NCBI RefSeq assembly: GCF_017309385.1
Contig: NZ_JAFJMJ010000001.1
Location: forward strand, 310,001-374,000
Origin: Amycolatopsis sp. 195334CR
Lineage (GTDB): Bacteria; Actinomycetota; Actinomycetes; Mycobacteriales; Pseudonocardiaceae
DNA length: 64,000 nucleotides
Reading direction: 5' to 3'
Shown here: in pieces, positions 16,306 to 25,514 of the stretch
Position numbering within the stretch: the first letter of the stretch is position 1
How the letters are laid out: each line of letters opens with the position of its first letter
Notes under the pieces: generated by a model
What the model saw: the letters and a program-made list of their open reading frames with translations, nothing else
Told to the model about the DNA's origin: nothing
Databases searched by the model: none
Position numbers and translations under genes: made by a program

Positions 16306-16986
16306 CTAGCCTGCTTCGGCGTCCAGTTGGCGCCGGCGACGTCGGCGCGGGTGTTGCTCATCGAGCAGCGAGTACCGCACGGCCAGCGAGGCCGCTTCGA
16401 GCCGCGAGTGCACGCCCAGTTTGCTCAGCAGTGCCTGGATGTGGGTCCGCACCGTCGTGGTGGCGACGCCCAGCCGCGCCACCATCTCGCTCGTGCTCAG
16501 CCCCTCGACCAGCATCGCCAGGCACTCGCGTTCGCGCGCGGTCAGGTGCGCGGCCAACCGCACGGCCTCCGCCGAACCGCGTGAGCGCAGGGCCGAGCGC
16601 TCCGACGCCACGTGCACCACCACCTCACCGGCCACCACGCTGCGCAGCGCCGCGGTCAGCGTCGCCACGCCGCAGGTCTTCTGCACGTAACCCGCCGCCC
16701 CACCGGCCAGGGCCCGGTGCAGACCGTCGTCGTCCTGGTCGGCGGTGAGCACCACCACCTTCGTGGCCGGCCGCGCCGCCCGGATCTCGGTGAGCCGGTC
16801 GAGCGCGTCGCCGTCGACGAACCGCCGGTCCAGCAGGCACACGTCCGGGCGGTGCTGCCGGATCGCGGCCGGGATGTCCGCCATCTTGTCGATCACGCCG
16901 AGCACGTGGAACTCCGTGCCGAGCACGCTCGCCAGCGCGTCGGAGAAGAGCACGTGGTCGTCGCAGAGCAGGAGGCTGATGTTCAT
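16306..16986 (-). CDS. NarL/LuxR-type response regulator
   Basis: A 226-residue response regulator. The receiver has the acidic pair Asp9-Asp10 (LLCDDH), phospho-acceptor Asp53 (VCLLDRRF), the T/S position VVVLTADQ, and Lys in GGAAGYVQKTCG. The C-terminal LuxR helix-turn-helix (LTARERECLAMLVEGLS, then MVARLGVATTTVRTHIQALL) is complete. The tail is arginine-rich. The ATG overlaps the stop of the kinase gene, so the pair is co-translated. Target genes cannot be told. Confidence 0.9.
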   Translation of the reverse strand: MNISLLLCDDHVLFSDALASVLGTEFHVLGVIDKMADIPAAIRQHRPDVCLLDRRFVDGDALDRLTEIRAARPATKVVVLTADQDDDGLHRALAGGAAGYVQKTCGVATLTAALRSVVAGEVVVHVASERSALRSRGSAEAVRLAAHLTARERECLAMLVEGLSTSEMVARLGVATTTVRTHIQALLSKLGVHSRLEAASLAVRYSLLDEQHPRRRRRRQLDAEAG

Positions 16987-17609
16987 TCCGATCCGCCTTT
17001 CGCGTGAACGCCGAACGCCAGCCGCACCCGGGTACCCCCGGAACCGGCGGTTATCACCTGGAACCCGCACCGGCACGCCTCGGCGAGCCGCTCGACGATG
17101 CCCAGCCCGAGCGAGGCCCAGCCGGCCGGTCCCACCCCGAAACCGGGACCGTCGTCGGCGACCTCGACGGTGATCACCTCCGGCTCCTCGACGGCGGACA
17201 CCTCCACCCGCCCGCCGGGCCCGGCCGCGCGCACCGCGTTGTCGACCAGGTTCGTGACCATGCGCCACAGCAGCGACTCGTCCACCACCAGCGAAACCGG
17301 CGGCCCCGGCAGCACCACCACGGTGGTCTCACCGGCCAGCGAAACCAGCGAGACGATCTGCTCGAGCACTTCCCGTACGTCGACCACCGCGGTCCGCGGC
17401 CGGTCGCCGGGGATCATCGAGTGGCGGACCACGCCGAGCAGCCGGTGGGTCTCCTGCTCGATCGCGTCCACCCGGCGCCGGGTGTCCTCGCGCAGGGAAC
17501 CATCCGCGCGGACCGCCTCCACCAGGTACGACAGCGTGGCCAGGCGGTGCCCCAGGTCGTGCAGGACCTCCTGGGCCACCGTGGCGGCCTCCCCCGCCGA
17601 GCGCTCCAT
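16983..17609 (-). CDS. short cytoplasmic histidine kinase
   Basis: A 208-residue kinase with only the phosphotransfer and ATPase parts. The likely phospho-accepting His is in VLHDLGHRLATLSYL near residue 17. The N box is LVDNAVRAA, G1 is DDGPGFG and G2 is LGLGIVERL. There is no sensor domain or membrane segment, so the signal must come from another protein or a cytoplasmic cue. The ATG follows GGAGGG. It overlaps its response regulator gene by 4 bp. The 196 bp upstream hold no gene. Confidence 0.85.
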   Translation of the reverse strand: MERSAGEAATVAQEVLHDLGHRLATLSYLVEAVRADGSLREDTRRRVDAIEQETHRLLGVVRHSMIPGDRPRTAVVDVREVLEQIVSLVSLAGETTVVVLPGPPVSLVVDESLLWRMVTNLVDNAVRAAGPGGRVEVSAVEEPEVITVEVADDGPGFGVGPAGWASLGLGIVERLAEACRCGFQVITAGSGGTRVRLAFGVHAKGGSE

Positions 17610-17805
17610 GCTTCGCCCTCCACCAGTCCCGTTTTTCGTACCCTCCGATCACTCAGTCGGGTTACTCCGATTGAACGTTGCACAACCCAGGCCGAACACC
17701 GGACAGTGGCCGAATGTTTATCTACCCAACGTTATAGCGTGCCGTCGCGGACGGTAACCGCCCGGTGGCAGCAATTTTGGGCCCACTGCGGTGATCAGGG
17801 GTTTT

Positions 17806-19005
17806 TCAGAACTCACAGACCGTCTGACGCGGGAAATAGACGAGCGCGTCGAACGCGGAGGCGACATCGGCCTGCACGGTCAGGTGCGCGTGCCGAATAC
17901 CGTGCGGGCGATCCGGGTCGTTCCGGAGCGGTGCGAGGTCGTACAGTCCCGGCTCGCGGCCGGCGAGCATTTCCTCGATACTGCCCGGCTCCGGCTCGCC
18001 GAGCTTTTGCTCGTACAGCTCGAAACCCAGCCGCGCGCTCGATTCGGGGCGCAGTCCGGTGGTGTACCCGGTGCCGCCGGTCAGCGCGAGCGCGAAGTAG
18101 TCGTCGCCGAACTCGGCAGCCAGGTGCGCCCCGGCCGGCGCGTTGGTCACGCCGGGGATGAGACTGCTCGGCGTGCGCTGCAGGTGTCCGTTGTGCAGCA
18201 TCAGCACGATTTTGCGGTCAGGCCACACTTCGCGCGCCAGGCGCACGGACTGTGCCATGTAGGCGTCCCGCGAAGCGCCCTGCACGGGCGTCGCCGCACC
18301 GTTCATCGCGTCGAGGACCTCGCGCAGGTAGGTGTCCAGGCGCAGCGCGCCGCGGGCGTGGTGCAGCGCCACCGCGTGCGCCCGGCTGTCCCCGCCCCGG
18401 CGCACCACCGGACCGGTGGATTCCAGGTGCGCGACCAGCACGGCCAGCGCGGCGGTCGCCCGGTCGCGCCCGTCGTACTGCTGGTAGAGCGCCGGCGCGA
18501 GCGCGCTGCTGACCGCCGAGTACGGCTCGGTCGCGGTGCTCGCGGTGTCCACAAGGGACAGTGCACCGGGGTCGGCGTCGAGCAGGTACGCGCGCACCGC
18601 GCGCAGGGCGGGCAACGGGGAACCGGCACTGCTCGGCACGTCGAGCCCGGCGTAGCGCAGGTCTCCCCCGGCGGCGTTGTGCGCGCGCATCCAGGTGAGC
18701 ATCGCGTGCATTTCTGCCGAATCCCCGAGCGAGAAGGTGAATCCGTCACGTGCGATTTCGGCGACTTCACCCGGCGCGCCGTGAATCCACGCGTCGACCA
18801 GTCTGCCCTCGGCGAAACCCGATTCGAACGCCACGGCGCGGAAGCCGAGTTCGGTGACGAGCAGGCGCAGCACCTCGTCGCGATAAGCGCTGAACTCGCG
18901 GATGTGGTGGTTGTTCTCGCCGATCGCGACGATGTTCGCGTCGCCGATCAGTTCGGCGAGGCCGGAATGGCGGTCAAGGGGGCTCAGTCGTGGCACACTG
19001 GGCAC
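17806..19005 (-). CDS. erythromycin esterase family protein
   Basis: A 399-residue member of the Ere/erythromycin-esterase-like family. Conserved parts are IVAIGENNHHIREFSAYRD near residue 26, the glutamate-bearing VAFESGFAEGRLVDAW, and the late histidine block IVLMLHNGHLQRTPSS near residue 275. Some family members hydrolyse macrolide lactones, but most are uncharacterised, so resistance is not implied. Two in-frame GTGs lie in a direct repeat (starts at 19005 or 18996). It is divergent from a TetR gene only 22 bp away, which probably controls it. Confidence 0.75.
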   Translation of the reverse strand: MPSVPRLSPLDRHSGLAELIGDANIVAIGENNHHIREFSAYRDEVLRLLVTELGFRAVAFESGFAEGRLVDAWIHGAPGEVAEIARDGFTFSLGDSAEMHAMLTWMRAHNAAGGDLRYAGLDVPSSAGSPLPALRAVRAYLLDADPGALSLVDTASTATEPYSAVSSALAPALYQQYDGRDRATAALAVLVAHLESTGPVVRRGGDSRAHAVALHHARGALRLDTYLREVLDAMNGAATPVQGASRDAYMAQSVRLAREVWPDRKIVLMLHNGHLQRTPSSLIPGVTNAPAGAHLAAEFGDDYFALALTGGTGYTTGLRPESSARLGFELYEQKLGEPEPGSIEEMLAGREPGLYDLAPLRNDPDRPHGIRHAHLTVQADVASAFDALVYFPRQTVCEF

Positions 19006-19027
19006 ACTAACGCAACTGGAGTGGCAC

Positions 19028-19630
19028 TTGTCGACCGAATTGCCCGGCACCCGGCCCGGTGGGCGCACCGAGCGCAACCGTGTCGCGGTGCTGACCGCGA
19101 CCCTGGACGAACTCGCCGAGACGGGGTACCCCGGGCTGACCGTGGACGCCGTGGCCGAGCGGTCCGGCGTGCACAAGACCACGCTGTACCGGCGCTGGGG
19201 CTCGGCCGAGGGGCTGGTCGCCGCGGCACTGCTGTTCGGCATCGAGCACGCGTGGGAGGTGCCGGACACCGGCTCGCTGGAGGCCGACCTCAGCGCGATG
19301 AACCGCGAGCTGACCAGCTACTTCACCGATCCGGCGAAGTCGGCGCTGCCGATGGCCTCGGTGGCCGCCGCCTTCCAGTCCGCCAAGGCCGCCGACGCCC
19401 TGCGCGAGTACTACGCCGACCGCCACCGCAACGGCGCCGCGATGGCCGAACGGGCCATCGCCCGCGGCGAGATCCCGGCGGACACCGACCCGGTCGAGGT
19501 CATGCGGCAGGCCGCCGCGCCGGTGTTCTACCGGCTGTTCGTCAGCCGGGAACCGGTCGACTTCGCCGACGCCGACCGGGCCGCCCGCGCCGCCGTGCTG
19601 GCCGCGCGGGCGGGCGCGTTCCGGCGCTAG
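19028..19630 (+). CDS. TetR-family regulator
   Basis: A 200-residue TetR regulator with the helix-turn-helix YPGLTVDAVAERSGVHKTTLYRRWGS near residues 35-60, and a C-terminal ligand domain of the TetR_C-type with VMRQAAAPVFYRLFVSREP. The start is a TTG with GGAG six bases upstream; no ATG or GTG in frame gives a sensible protein. The stop codon shares the CTAG with the stop of convergent recG. The direct repeat GGCACACT at 18992-18999 and 19001-19008 in the short divergent gap is a candidate operator. Confidence 0.83.
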   Translation: MSTELPGTRPGGRTERNRVAVLTATLDELAETGYPGLTVDAVAERSGVHKTTLYRRWGSAEGLVAAALLFGIEHAWEVPDTGSLEADLSAMNRELTSYFTDPAKSALPMASVAAAFQSAKAADALREYYADRHRNGAAMAERAIARGEIPADTDPVEVMRQAAAPVFYRLFVSREPVDFADADRAARAAVLAARAGAFRR

Positions 19631-21786
19631 GACTTCTCCAGGTACTCGGCGCGGTCGGCGGCGACCACCGACGCGACCATCCCGGCCAGCCCGCTGTGCC
19701 GTTCCAGCGCCGGGTCCGCGGTGACGATCTCCTGCGCGCGCACCCGCGCCTCCGCGATGATCTCCTCGTCGCGCAGCAACGACAGCAGCTTCAGCCCGGA
19801 CCGCTTGCCGGACTGCGCCGCGCCGAGGATGTCGCCCTCGCGCCGGATTTCCAGGTCCAGCTGGGAAAGTTCGAAACCGTCCGTTGTGGACTCGACGGCA
19901 TCCAGCCGCTCGCGCGTGGTGGTGCCCTCGATCGCTTCGGTGACCAGCAGGCACAGCCCCGGCTTCGAGCCTCGGCCGACACGACCGCGTAGCTGGTGCA
20001 GCTGGCTCACGCCGAACCGGTCCGCGTCCATGATCACCATCACGGTGGAGTTCGGCACGTTCACCCCGACCTCGATCACCGTGGTGGCCACCAGCACGTC
20101 CACCTTCGCCGCGGCGAAGGCCCGCATCACCGCGTCCTTCTCGTCCGGCGGCATCCGGCCGTGCAGCACGCCGATCTTCAAGCCCCGCAACGGTCCCGCG
20201 GCCAGCTCCTCGGCCACGTCGAGCACCGCGAGCGGCGGCCGCTTGTCGCTCTTGTCCGACGCGGGTTCGTCCCCGATGCGCGGGCAGACCACGTAGGCCT
20301 GGTTGCCCTTGCGGACGTCCTCGGCGATCCGGCTCCACACCCGGTCGAGCCACTGCGGCTTCTCCGCGACCGGCACCACGGTGGTCGAGATCGGCGAGCG
20401 CCCGGCGGGCATGTCCCGCAGCGAAGCCACTTCCAGATCGCCGTAGACGGTCATCGCCACCGTGCGCGGGATCGGCGTCGCGGTCATCACCAGCACGTGC
20501 GGACTGGTCCCGCCGGACCCGCGCGAGCGCAATGCGTCCCGCTGCTCCACGCCGAACCGGTGCTGCTCGTCGACCACCACGAAGCCCAGGTCGGCGAAGG
20601 ACACCGTGTCCTGGATCAGCGCGTGCGTGCCGACCACGATCCCGGCCGCGCCGCTCGCCGCGTCCAGCAGCGCCTGCTTGCGCTCCTTGGCCGGCAGCGA
20701 ACCGGTGAGCAGGGTGATCTTCGTGGCGTTCTCCGCCGCCCCCAGTTCCCCGGCCTGCCCGAGGTCGCCGAGCATCTCGCGCAGCGACCGCGCGTGCTGC
20801 GCGGCCAGCACCTCGGTGGGCGCGAGCATCGCGGCCTGCCGCCCGGCGTCGACCGCCTGCAGCATCGCCCGCAGCGCCACGATCGTCTTCCCGCTGCCGA
20901 CCTCGCCCTGCAGCAGCAGGTTCATCGGGTGCTCGACCGAGAGCGCCTCGGCGATCTTCGCGCCGACCTCGTGCTGCCCCGGCGTCAGCTCGAACGGCAG
21001 CCGCTGGTCGAAGGCTTCGAGCAGGCCGCCCGCCTTCGCCGCGCAGACCGGCGCGGGCCGCGAAACCGTGGAATACCGCCGCTGCGCGAAGATCAGCTGG
21101 ACGGACATCGCCTCGTCCCACTTGAGCCGCCGCTTCGCCGACTCCAGCCTCGGCCAGCTCTCCGGGCGGTGGATCTGGCGCAGCGCGTCGTGCAGTGAGT
21201 CCAGCTTCTTCTCGGCGAGCAGTTCGCGCGGCATCGGGTCCGCCTCGTCGCCGACCTCCAGGGTGTCCAGCACCTGGCGCACCGCCCGCGCGATGGCCCA
21301 CGACTGGATGCCCTGCGCCGCCGGGTAGACCGGCAGGATGCCGAGGAACTCGTCCATCACGGACTCGCTCAGGTCGTCGCCTTCGAGCAGTTCGTACTCG
21401 GGGTTGGCCAGCTGCAGGTTGTTGCGGAAGGCGGTCACCTTGCCGGCGAACAGCCCGGTCTTGTTGAGCTTCAGCTCGCGCTCGCGGAAGGCCTGGTTGA
21501 AGAAGGCCAGCTGCAGCTTCCGGCGGCCGTCGGTGATGGTGACCTCGAGAATGGTGCCGGAGCGCGACTTCATCGTGCGCCGCTGCACCTTCTCGATCCT
21601 GGCCATCACGGTGACGTGCTCACCGATCTCCAGTCCGCCGATGTCGGTCAGCGAGCCGCGCTCGTCGTACCGGCGCGGATAGTGCCGCAGCAGGTCGGCG
21701 ACGGTCTCGATGCCCAGCGATCCGGCCAGCGCCTTGGCCGTCTTCGCGCCGAGCAGCGGCGTCAGCTTGTCGTCCAGCACGGTCAT
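19627..21786 (-). CDS. recG: ATP-dependent DNA helicase RecG
   Basis: A 719-residue RecG that remodels stalled replication forks and Holliday junctions. The N-terminal wedge/OB region holds LADLLRHYPRRYDE-like sequence (VADLLRHYPRRYDERG) near residue 29. Walker A is QGEVGSGKTIVALRAML near residue 295, the DEQH box is VVDEQHRFGVEQRD, and the motif-VI arginine finger segment is QLRGRVGRGSKPG. The ATG at 21786 is chosen by homology to short actinobacterial RecG N-termini. It lies 5 bp after the DAK2 gene, as in many actinomycetes. Confidence 0.96.
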   Translation of the reverse strand: MTVLDDKLTPLLGAKTAKALAGSLGIETVADLLRHYPRRYDERGSLTDIGGLEIGEHVTVMARIEKVQRRTMKSRSGTILEVTITDGRRKLQLAFFNQAFRERELKLNKTGLFAGKVTAFRNNLQLANPEYELLEGDDLSESVMDEFLGILPVYPAAQGIQSWAIARAVRQVLDTLEVGDEADPMPRELLAEKKLDSLHDALRQIHRPESWPRLESAKRRLKWDEAMSVQLIFAQRRYSTVSRPAPVCAAKAGGLLEAFDQRLPFELTPGQHEVGAKIAEALSVEHPMNLLLQGEVGSGKTIVALRAMLQAVDAGRQAAMLAPTEVLAAQHARSLREMLGDLGQAGELGAAENATKITLLTGSLPAKERKQALLDAASGAAGIVVGTHALIQDTVSFADLGFVVVDEQHRFGVEQRDALRSRGSGGTSPHVLVMTATPIPRTVAMTVYGDLEVASLRDMPAGRSPISTTVVPVAEKPQWLDRVWSRIAEDVRKGNQAYVVCPRIGDEPASDKSDKRPPLAVLDVAEELAAGPLRGLKIGVLHGRMPPDEKDAVMRAFAAAKVDVLVATTVIEVGVNVPNSTVMVIMDADRFGVSQLHQLRGRVGRGSKPGLCLLVTEAIEGTTTRERLDAVESTTDGFELSQLDLEIRREGDILGAAQSGKRSGLKLLSLLRDEEIIAEARVRAQEIVTADPALERHSGLAGMVASVVAADRAEYLEKS

Positions 21787-21791
21787 CTTCC

Positions 21792-23375
21792 CTACTCCAC
21801 CCCGATCAGCAGCACGGCGTCGGTCTGCCGTCCGGAATAGCACACCAGTTCGACCTCCGGGTGTTCGCCACGCAGCCAGTCGGTGAGGACCTCCTCGATC
21901 CCGGCCGGCGCGCCCACCCCGGTGAGCACGGTGACCAGCTCGCCGCCCGGTCCGAGCAGCCTGGCCAGCACGGTGATCGCCGCCTCCAGCAGGTTCGCCT
22001 CCGCCGCCGGTGCCGGTTCGATCCGCACCACCTCGCCGTCGACCAGGCCCAGCACGTCACCCGCCTGCGCGCGGCCGACCACCGACAGCGCCTCACCCCC
22101 GGCGACCAGCACCTCCCCGCGGCGGGTCGCGGCGGCGGCCTCCGCCATCGCCACCACGTCGTCGTTGGTGCGCCGGGCCGGGTCGTGCACGGCCAGCGCG
22201 GCCAGCACCTGCACCGGCGAGGCGCAGGGGATCACCACCACGTCGCGGTCACCGGCCATGGCGTGCCCGGCCGCGGTGTCCGCCGCCGTGGTCAGCTCCG
22301 GACCGCCGGGCAGCACGGTGACGTGGTTGCCGGTGGTCTCGGTGATCAGCCCGAGCATCTCCTCCACGCTCGGGGTCGCCCCGGCCGGCACCGACAGGAC
22401 CTCGATGTTCTCCGCGCGGATGACCTCGGCCAGCCCTTCGCCGTGCACCACCGCGACCACCGTGCGGTCGAGCCCGCCGCCCGGTTCCAGCGGCGCGGGC
22501 GTGACCAGCGGCTCGACCCGGATCCGGCGCGGGCGGCCCGCGTCCAGCGCGGCTTCGATGGCCGCCCCGATGTCGGCGCAGTGCACGTGGACCGCGTGCG
22601 CCCCGGCGCCGTCGGCGGCCACCGTGACGCTGTCGCCGAGCCCGCTGAGCGCCTTGCGCAGCACCGGCAGCGCGGTCTCGTCGGCGCCTTCGAGCAGGAA
22701 CATCACCTCCCACGCGTAGAGCGCGGGCTCCCCGTGGGAGTGCGCGACGAGCGGGTGGTGGTGGGCGTGCTCGTCCCCGGTGATCACGTCGAGCAGGGCG
22801 TCCAGCACGGCGACCACGCCGCGCCCACCCGCGTCGACCACCCCCGCGCGCGCGAGAACGGGCAGTTGCTGCGGGGTCTGCTCCAACGCCGCGGCGGCGG
22901 CCTCGGCGGCGACGCGCGCGACCTCCGCCAGTTCGTCGGCCGAGCCCGCGACCGCGCCGGCCACCGCGTGCAGCACGCTCAGCATGGTGCCCGCGACCGG
23001 GCGGGCGACCGCGCCGGTAGCCACCTCGTCGGCGTGCTGGAGCGCCTCGGCCAGCGCCGGGCCGTCGACCGGGCGGTCGGCCAGCGCCTCGGCGAGCCCG
23101 CGCAGCACCTGCGACAGGATGACCCCGGAGTTGCCCTTCGCGGCCGCGACCGCGCCCCTGGCCAGCGCCGCCAGCGCCGCGCCCGCGGTCGCCGGGGCGG
23201 CCTCGCCGTGCAGGGTGTGCCAGGCGCCGGAGATGGTGTGGTGCATGTTCGACCCGGTGTCGGAGTCCGCCACCGGGTACACGTTGATGCCGTTGATCTC
23301 CGGTCGCAGCGCGTCCAGGCTGTGCGCGCAGGCCGAGGCCCAGCGCCCGACCGCGGCGGCGTCCAACTCGCGCAC
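21792..23375 (-). CDS. DAK2-domain kinase (fatty acid kinase FakA/YloV-like)
   Basis: A 527-residue protein with an N-terminal DhaL/DAK2 nucleotide-binding domain: INGINVYPVADSDTGSNM holds the metal-binding aspartates and AKGNSGVILSQVLRGL the phosphate loop. A C-terminal FakA-like domain follows, ending in EVELVCYSGRQ and LLIGVE. In Firmicutes FakA phosphorylates fatty acids bound to FakB; in actinomycetes this gene next to recG and rpmB is usually annotated only as DAK2 protein. GTG start with AGGAGGAG. Substrate unproven. Confidence 0.88.
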   Translation of the reverse strand: MRELDAAAVGRWASACAHSLDALRPEINGINVYPVADSDTGSNMHHTISGAWHTLHGEAAPATAGAALAALARGAVAAAKGNSGVILSQVLRGLAEALADRPVDGPALAEALQHADEVATGAVARPVAGTMLSVLHAVAGAVAGSADELAEVARVAAEAAAAALEQTPQQLPVLARAGVVDAGGRGVVAVLDALLDVITGDEHAHHHPLVAHSHGEPALYAWEVMFLLEGADETALPVLRKALSGLGDSVTVAADGAGAHAVHVHCADIGAAIEAALDAGRPRRIRVEPLVTPAPLEPGGGLDRTVVAVVHGEGLAEVIRAENIEVLSVPAGATPSVEEMLGLITETTGNHVTVLPGGPELTTAADTAAGHAMAGDRDVVVIPCASPVQVLAALAVHDPARRTNDDVVAMAEAAAATRRGEVLVAGGEALSVVGRAQAGDVLGLVDGEVVRIEPAPAAEANLLEAAITVLARLLGPGGELVTVLTGVGAPAGIEEVLTDWLRGEHPEVELVCYSGRQTDAVLLIGVE

Positions 23376-23516
23376 CCGCTCCTCCTCCTGACCTGGTCCG
23401 GGCGAGGGTAGCGACCCCGTCCGGGGCCCCTCGGAACATACTGGTTACTATGGTCGAGTTGCCCGGCCGCCGTGCCGGGCGTGATTTCGTCTTCGAATGA
23501 TCCAAAGGAGTTCGAC

Positions 23517-23708
23517 GTGGCTGCCGTGTGCGACGTCTGTGGCAAGGGACCCGGCTTCGGTAAGTCGGTCTCACACTCCCACCGGCGGACCAGTCGCCGG
23601 TGGAACCCGAACATCCAGACCGTGCACGCCAAGATCGGTCTGTCCCAGCGCAAGCGCCTCAACGTGTGCACCTCGTGCATCAAGGCGGGCAAGGTCGTCC
23701 GAGGCTGA
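23517..23708 (+). CDS. rpmB: 50S ribosomal protein bL28
   Basis: Ribosomal protein bL28, 63 residues. It has [20 protein letters not shown], then [12 protein letters not shown] and a C-terminal [13 protein letters not shown]. The two CxxC pairs mark the zinc-binding (C+) form, the version used when zinc is plentiful. The GTG is six bases after AAAGGAG. It is divergent from the DAK2 gene and followed by a strong terminator. Confidence 0.97.
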   Translation: MAAVCDVCGKGPGFGKSVSHSHRRTSRRWNPNIQTVHAKIGLSQRKRLNVCTSCIKAGKVVRG

Positions 23709-23718
23709 GCTGAGACTC

Positions 23719-23756
23719 AAAACGGCGAGTGACCCTTTCGGGACACTCGCCGTTTT
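23719..23756 (+). terminator. intrinsic terminator of rpmB
   Basis: A 13-bp stem, AAAACGGCGAGTG (23719-23731) with CACTCGCCGTTTT (23744-23756), closes a 12-nt loop. It continues into T residues (TTTTT at 23753-23757). This is the clearest classical terminator in the window, 10 bp after the rpmB stop. Confidence 0.92.
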
Positions 23757-23771
23757 TGCGTACCCGGAGTA

Positions 23772-24449
23772 CTACGGGAGCTTCCAGTCCACGGGCTGTG
23801 CGCCCTGCTGGACCAGGAGGTCGTTCACCCGGCTGAACGGGCGTGAGCCGAAGAAGCCGTTGTGCGCGGACAGCGGGCTCGGGTGCACCGACTCCACGCA
23901 CGGCACGCCACCCAGCAGCGGCTTGAGCTTGCGGGCGTTGCTGCCCCACAGGATCGCCACCAGCGGGCCACCGCGTTCGGCCAGTGCCTTGATCGCCTGC
24001 TCGGTGACCTCCTCCCAGCCCTTGCCCTGATGGGAGTTCGGCTTGCCGGGGCGCACGGTGAGGGCGCGGTTGAGCAGCAGCACCCCCTGCTCGGCCCACG
24101 GCGTCAGGTCGCCGTTGGTCGGCAGCGGGTGGCCGAGGTCCTCGGCGTACTCCTTGTAGATGTTCACCAGGCTCTTCGGCAGCGGCCGGACCTCCGGCGC
24201 GACGGCGAAGGACAGCCCGATGGCGTGCCCCGGCGTCGGGTACGGGTCCTGGCCGACGACGAGCACTCGCACCTCGTCGAACGGTTGCTTGAACGCCCGC
24301 AGGACGTTCTCCCCGGCCGGGAGGTAGGTGCGGTCGGCGGCGATCTCCGCCCGGAGGAACTCGCCCATCCTGGCGATGTTCCCCTCCACCGGAGCGAGGG
24401 CCTTCGCCCAGCCTGCTTCGACGATCTCGTGCAGCGGTCGTGCGGTCAC
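23772..24449 (-). CDS. ung: uracil-DNA glycosylase, family 1
   Basis: Removes uracil from DNA in base-excision repair. 225 residues from the GTG at 24449 ([14 protein letters not shown]), the start matching Mycobacterium Ung as I recall it; an in-frame GTG at 24476 would add nine residues. The catalytic water-activating motif [16 protein letters not shown] holds the aspartate, and the DNA-intercalation loop [17 protein letters not shown] holds the histidine. It ends at the rpmB terminator. Confidence 0.96.
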   Translation of the reverse strand: MTARPLHEIVEAGWAKALAPVEGNIARMGEFLRAEIAADRTYLPAGENVLRAFKQPFDEVRVLVVGQDPYPTPGHAIGLSFAVAPEVRPLPKSLVNIYKEYAEDLGHPLPTNGDLTPWAEQGVLLLNRALTVRPGKPNSHQGKGWEEVTEQAIKALAERGGPLVAILWGSNARKLKPLLGGVPCVESVHPSPLSAHNGFFGSRPFSRVNDLLVQQGAQPVDWKLP

Positions 24450-24494
24450 GGCGGGCGACTCTATCGCCCGCGTCACACCTTCGAGTCAGCGACC

Positions 24495-25016
24495 TCAGCT
24501 AAGCAAACGGAGTTCCGCGCGGAAGCGCGCCGCCCGGCCGACGTAGCTGGCGACCACGGCTTCGATCATCTCCGGGCCGAACGACTTGTTCTCCCGCGTC
24601 TTCGCCGGCACGCCGAGCGCGATCTCGCCGGCGGCCACCTTCGACCCGTACGACAGCACGGCACCCGCGCCGACCATGCCGCCGTCCTCGATCTCGCTGC
24701 CGTTCAGCACCACCGAACCGGAGGCGACCAGGCAGCCGGTGCCGATCACCGCGCCCTCGACGTGCACCGAATGCCCCATCGCGGACGACGGGCCGAGCAC
24801 CGTCGGGTGCTGCTCGGTGCAGTGGATCACGCACCCGTCCTGCACGTTGGACCGCTCGCCGATCTCGATGTACCCGTTGTCCCCGCGCAGCACGGCCTGC
24901 GGCCACACCGAGGCGAACGCGCGGATCCGGACGTCGCCGATCAGGGTCGCGTCGGGGTGCACGTAGGCGTCGGGGTGGATGTCGGGCACCAGGTCACCGA
25001 GTGCGTAGATCGCCAC
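24495..25016 (-). CDS. gamma-carbonic anhydrase-like hexapeptide protein
   Basis: A 173-residue left-handed beta-helix protein (repeats such as VHPDATLIGDVRI, IEIGERSNVQDG, VEGAVIGTGCLVASG) of the YrdA/gamma-carbonic anhydrase-like group. Zinc ligands are His65 (VIHC) and His82 (MGH). The usual third ligand in the LHG position reads VEG, so a glutamate replaces it, with a histidine two residues earlier. Hydratase activity is therefore uncertain. The GTG start follows GGAGG. It sits 11 bp after the GNAT gene in the same direction. Confidence 0.82.
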   Translation of the reverse strand: MAIYALGDLVPDIHPDAYVHPDATLIGDVRIRAFASVWPQAVLRGDNGYIEIGERSNVQDGCVIHCTEQHPTVLGPSSAMGHSVHVEGAVIGTGCLVASGSVVLNGSEIEDGGMVGAGAVLSYGSKVAAGEIALGVPAKTRENKSFGPEMIEAVVASYVGRAARFRAELRLLS

Positions 25017-25027
25017 GCCGTCCTCCT

Positions 25028-25513
25028 TCAGCCCGTCAGGGCCTTGCGGTAGTACCGGCTTTCCGCCGTCCCGGCGTAGTAACCGAAGCCGTCCATCTCC
25101 AGGTAGCCGCTCGACCGGTACAGCTCGATCGCCTCGGGCTGCTCGGTACCGGTCTCCAGCACCACCCGCCGCCGCCCGGCGGCCAGCGCGGTGCGCTCCA
25201 GCTCGGCGAGCATGGCCCGCGCGAGCCCGCGGCCGCGCGCGGCACCGGTGACGTACATGCGCTTGATCTCCGCGTCGCCGTCGCACAACGGGGCCTCCGC
25301 GCCGTCGCGGACGCGCCAGGCACCGGTCGCCACCGGGACGCCGTCGAGGTAACCGACCAGGAAGAGCCCGTGCGGCGGGGCGAACTCCTCCGGGCGCACC
25401 GGGCTCTCGTCCGGCGACCCGTACCGCACCACGTACTCCTGCTGCACCTCCGCGATCAGCTTCTGCGCGTCGGGATGGTCGTAGGCGGTCACCCGGATCT
25501 CCACGAGTGGCAC
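25028..25513 (-). CDS. GNAT acetyltransferase
   Basis: A 161-residue GCN5-related N-acetyltransferase. The acetyl-CoA-binding loop is VTGAARGRGLARAMLAELE (motif A, R-G-x-G-L). The C-terminal ETGTEQPEAIELYRSSGYLE is the usual motif B with the conserved tyrosine in YRSSGY. The start is GTG; an internal GTG (VEIRV) four codons on is possible. It lies one base after thiL and before the gamma-CA-like gene, all minus strand. Substrate unknown. Confidence 0.85.
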   Translation of the reverse strand: MPLVEIRVTAYDHPDAQKLIAEVQQEYVVRYGSPDESPVRPEEFAPPHGLFLVGYLDGVPVATGAWRVRDGAEAPLCDGDAEIKRMYVTGAARGRGLARAMLAELERTALAAGRRRVVLETGTEQPEAIELYRSSGYLEMDGFGYYAGTAESRYYRKALTG

Positions 25514-25514
25514 C

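Noticed and set aside
17610..17805. Possible small gene or RNA in the gap before the histidine kinase
   Set aside because: No convincing frame, ribosome site or hairpin; only AT-rich patches that may be promoter.
17806..19005. Macrolide resistance gene
   Set aside because: The esterase family is broad and mostly uncharacterised, and nothing else in the neighbourhood concerns macrolides, so only family membership is claimed.
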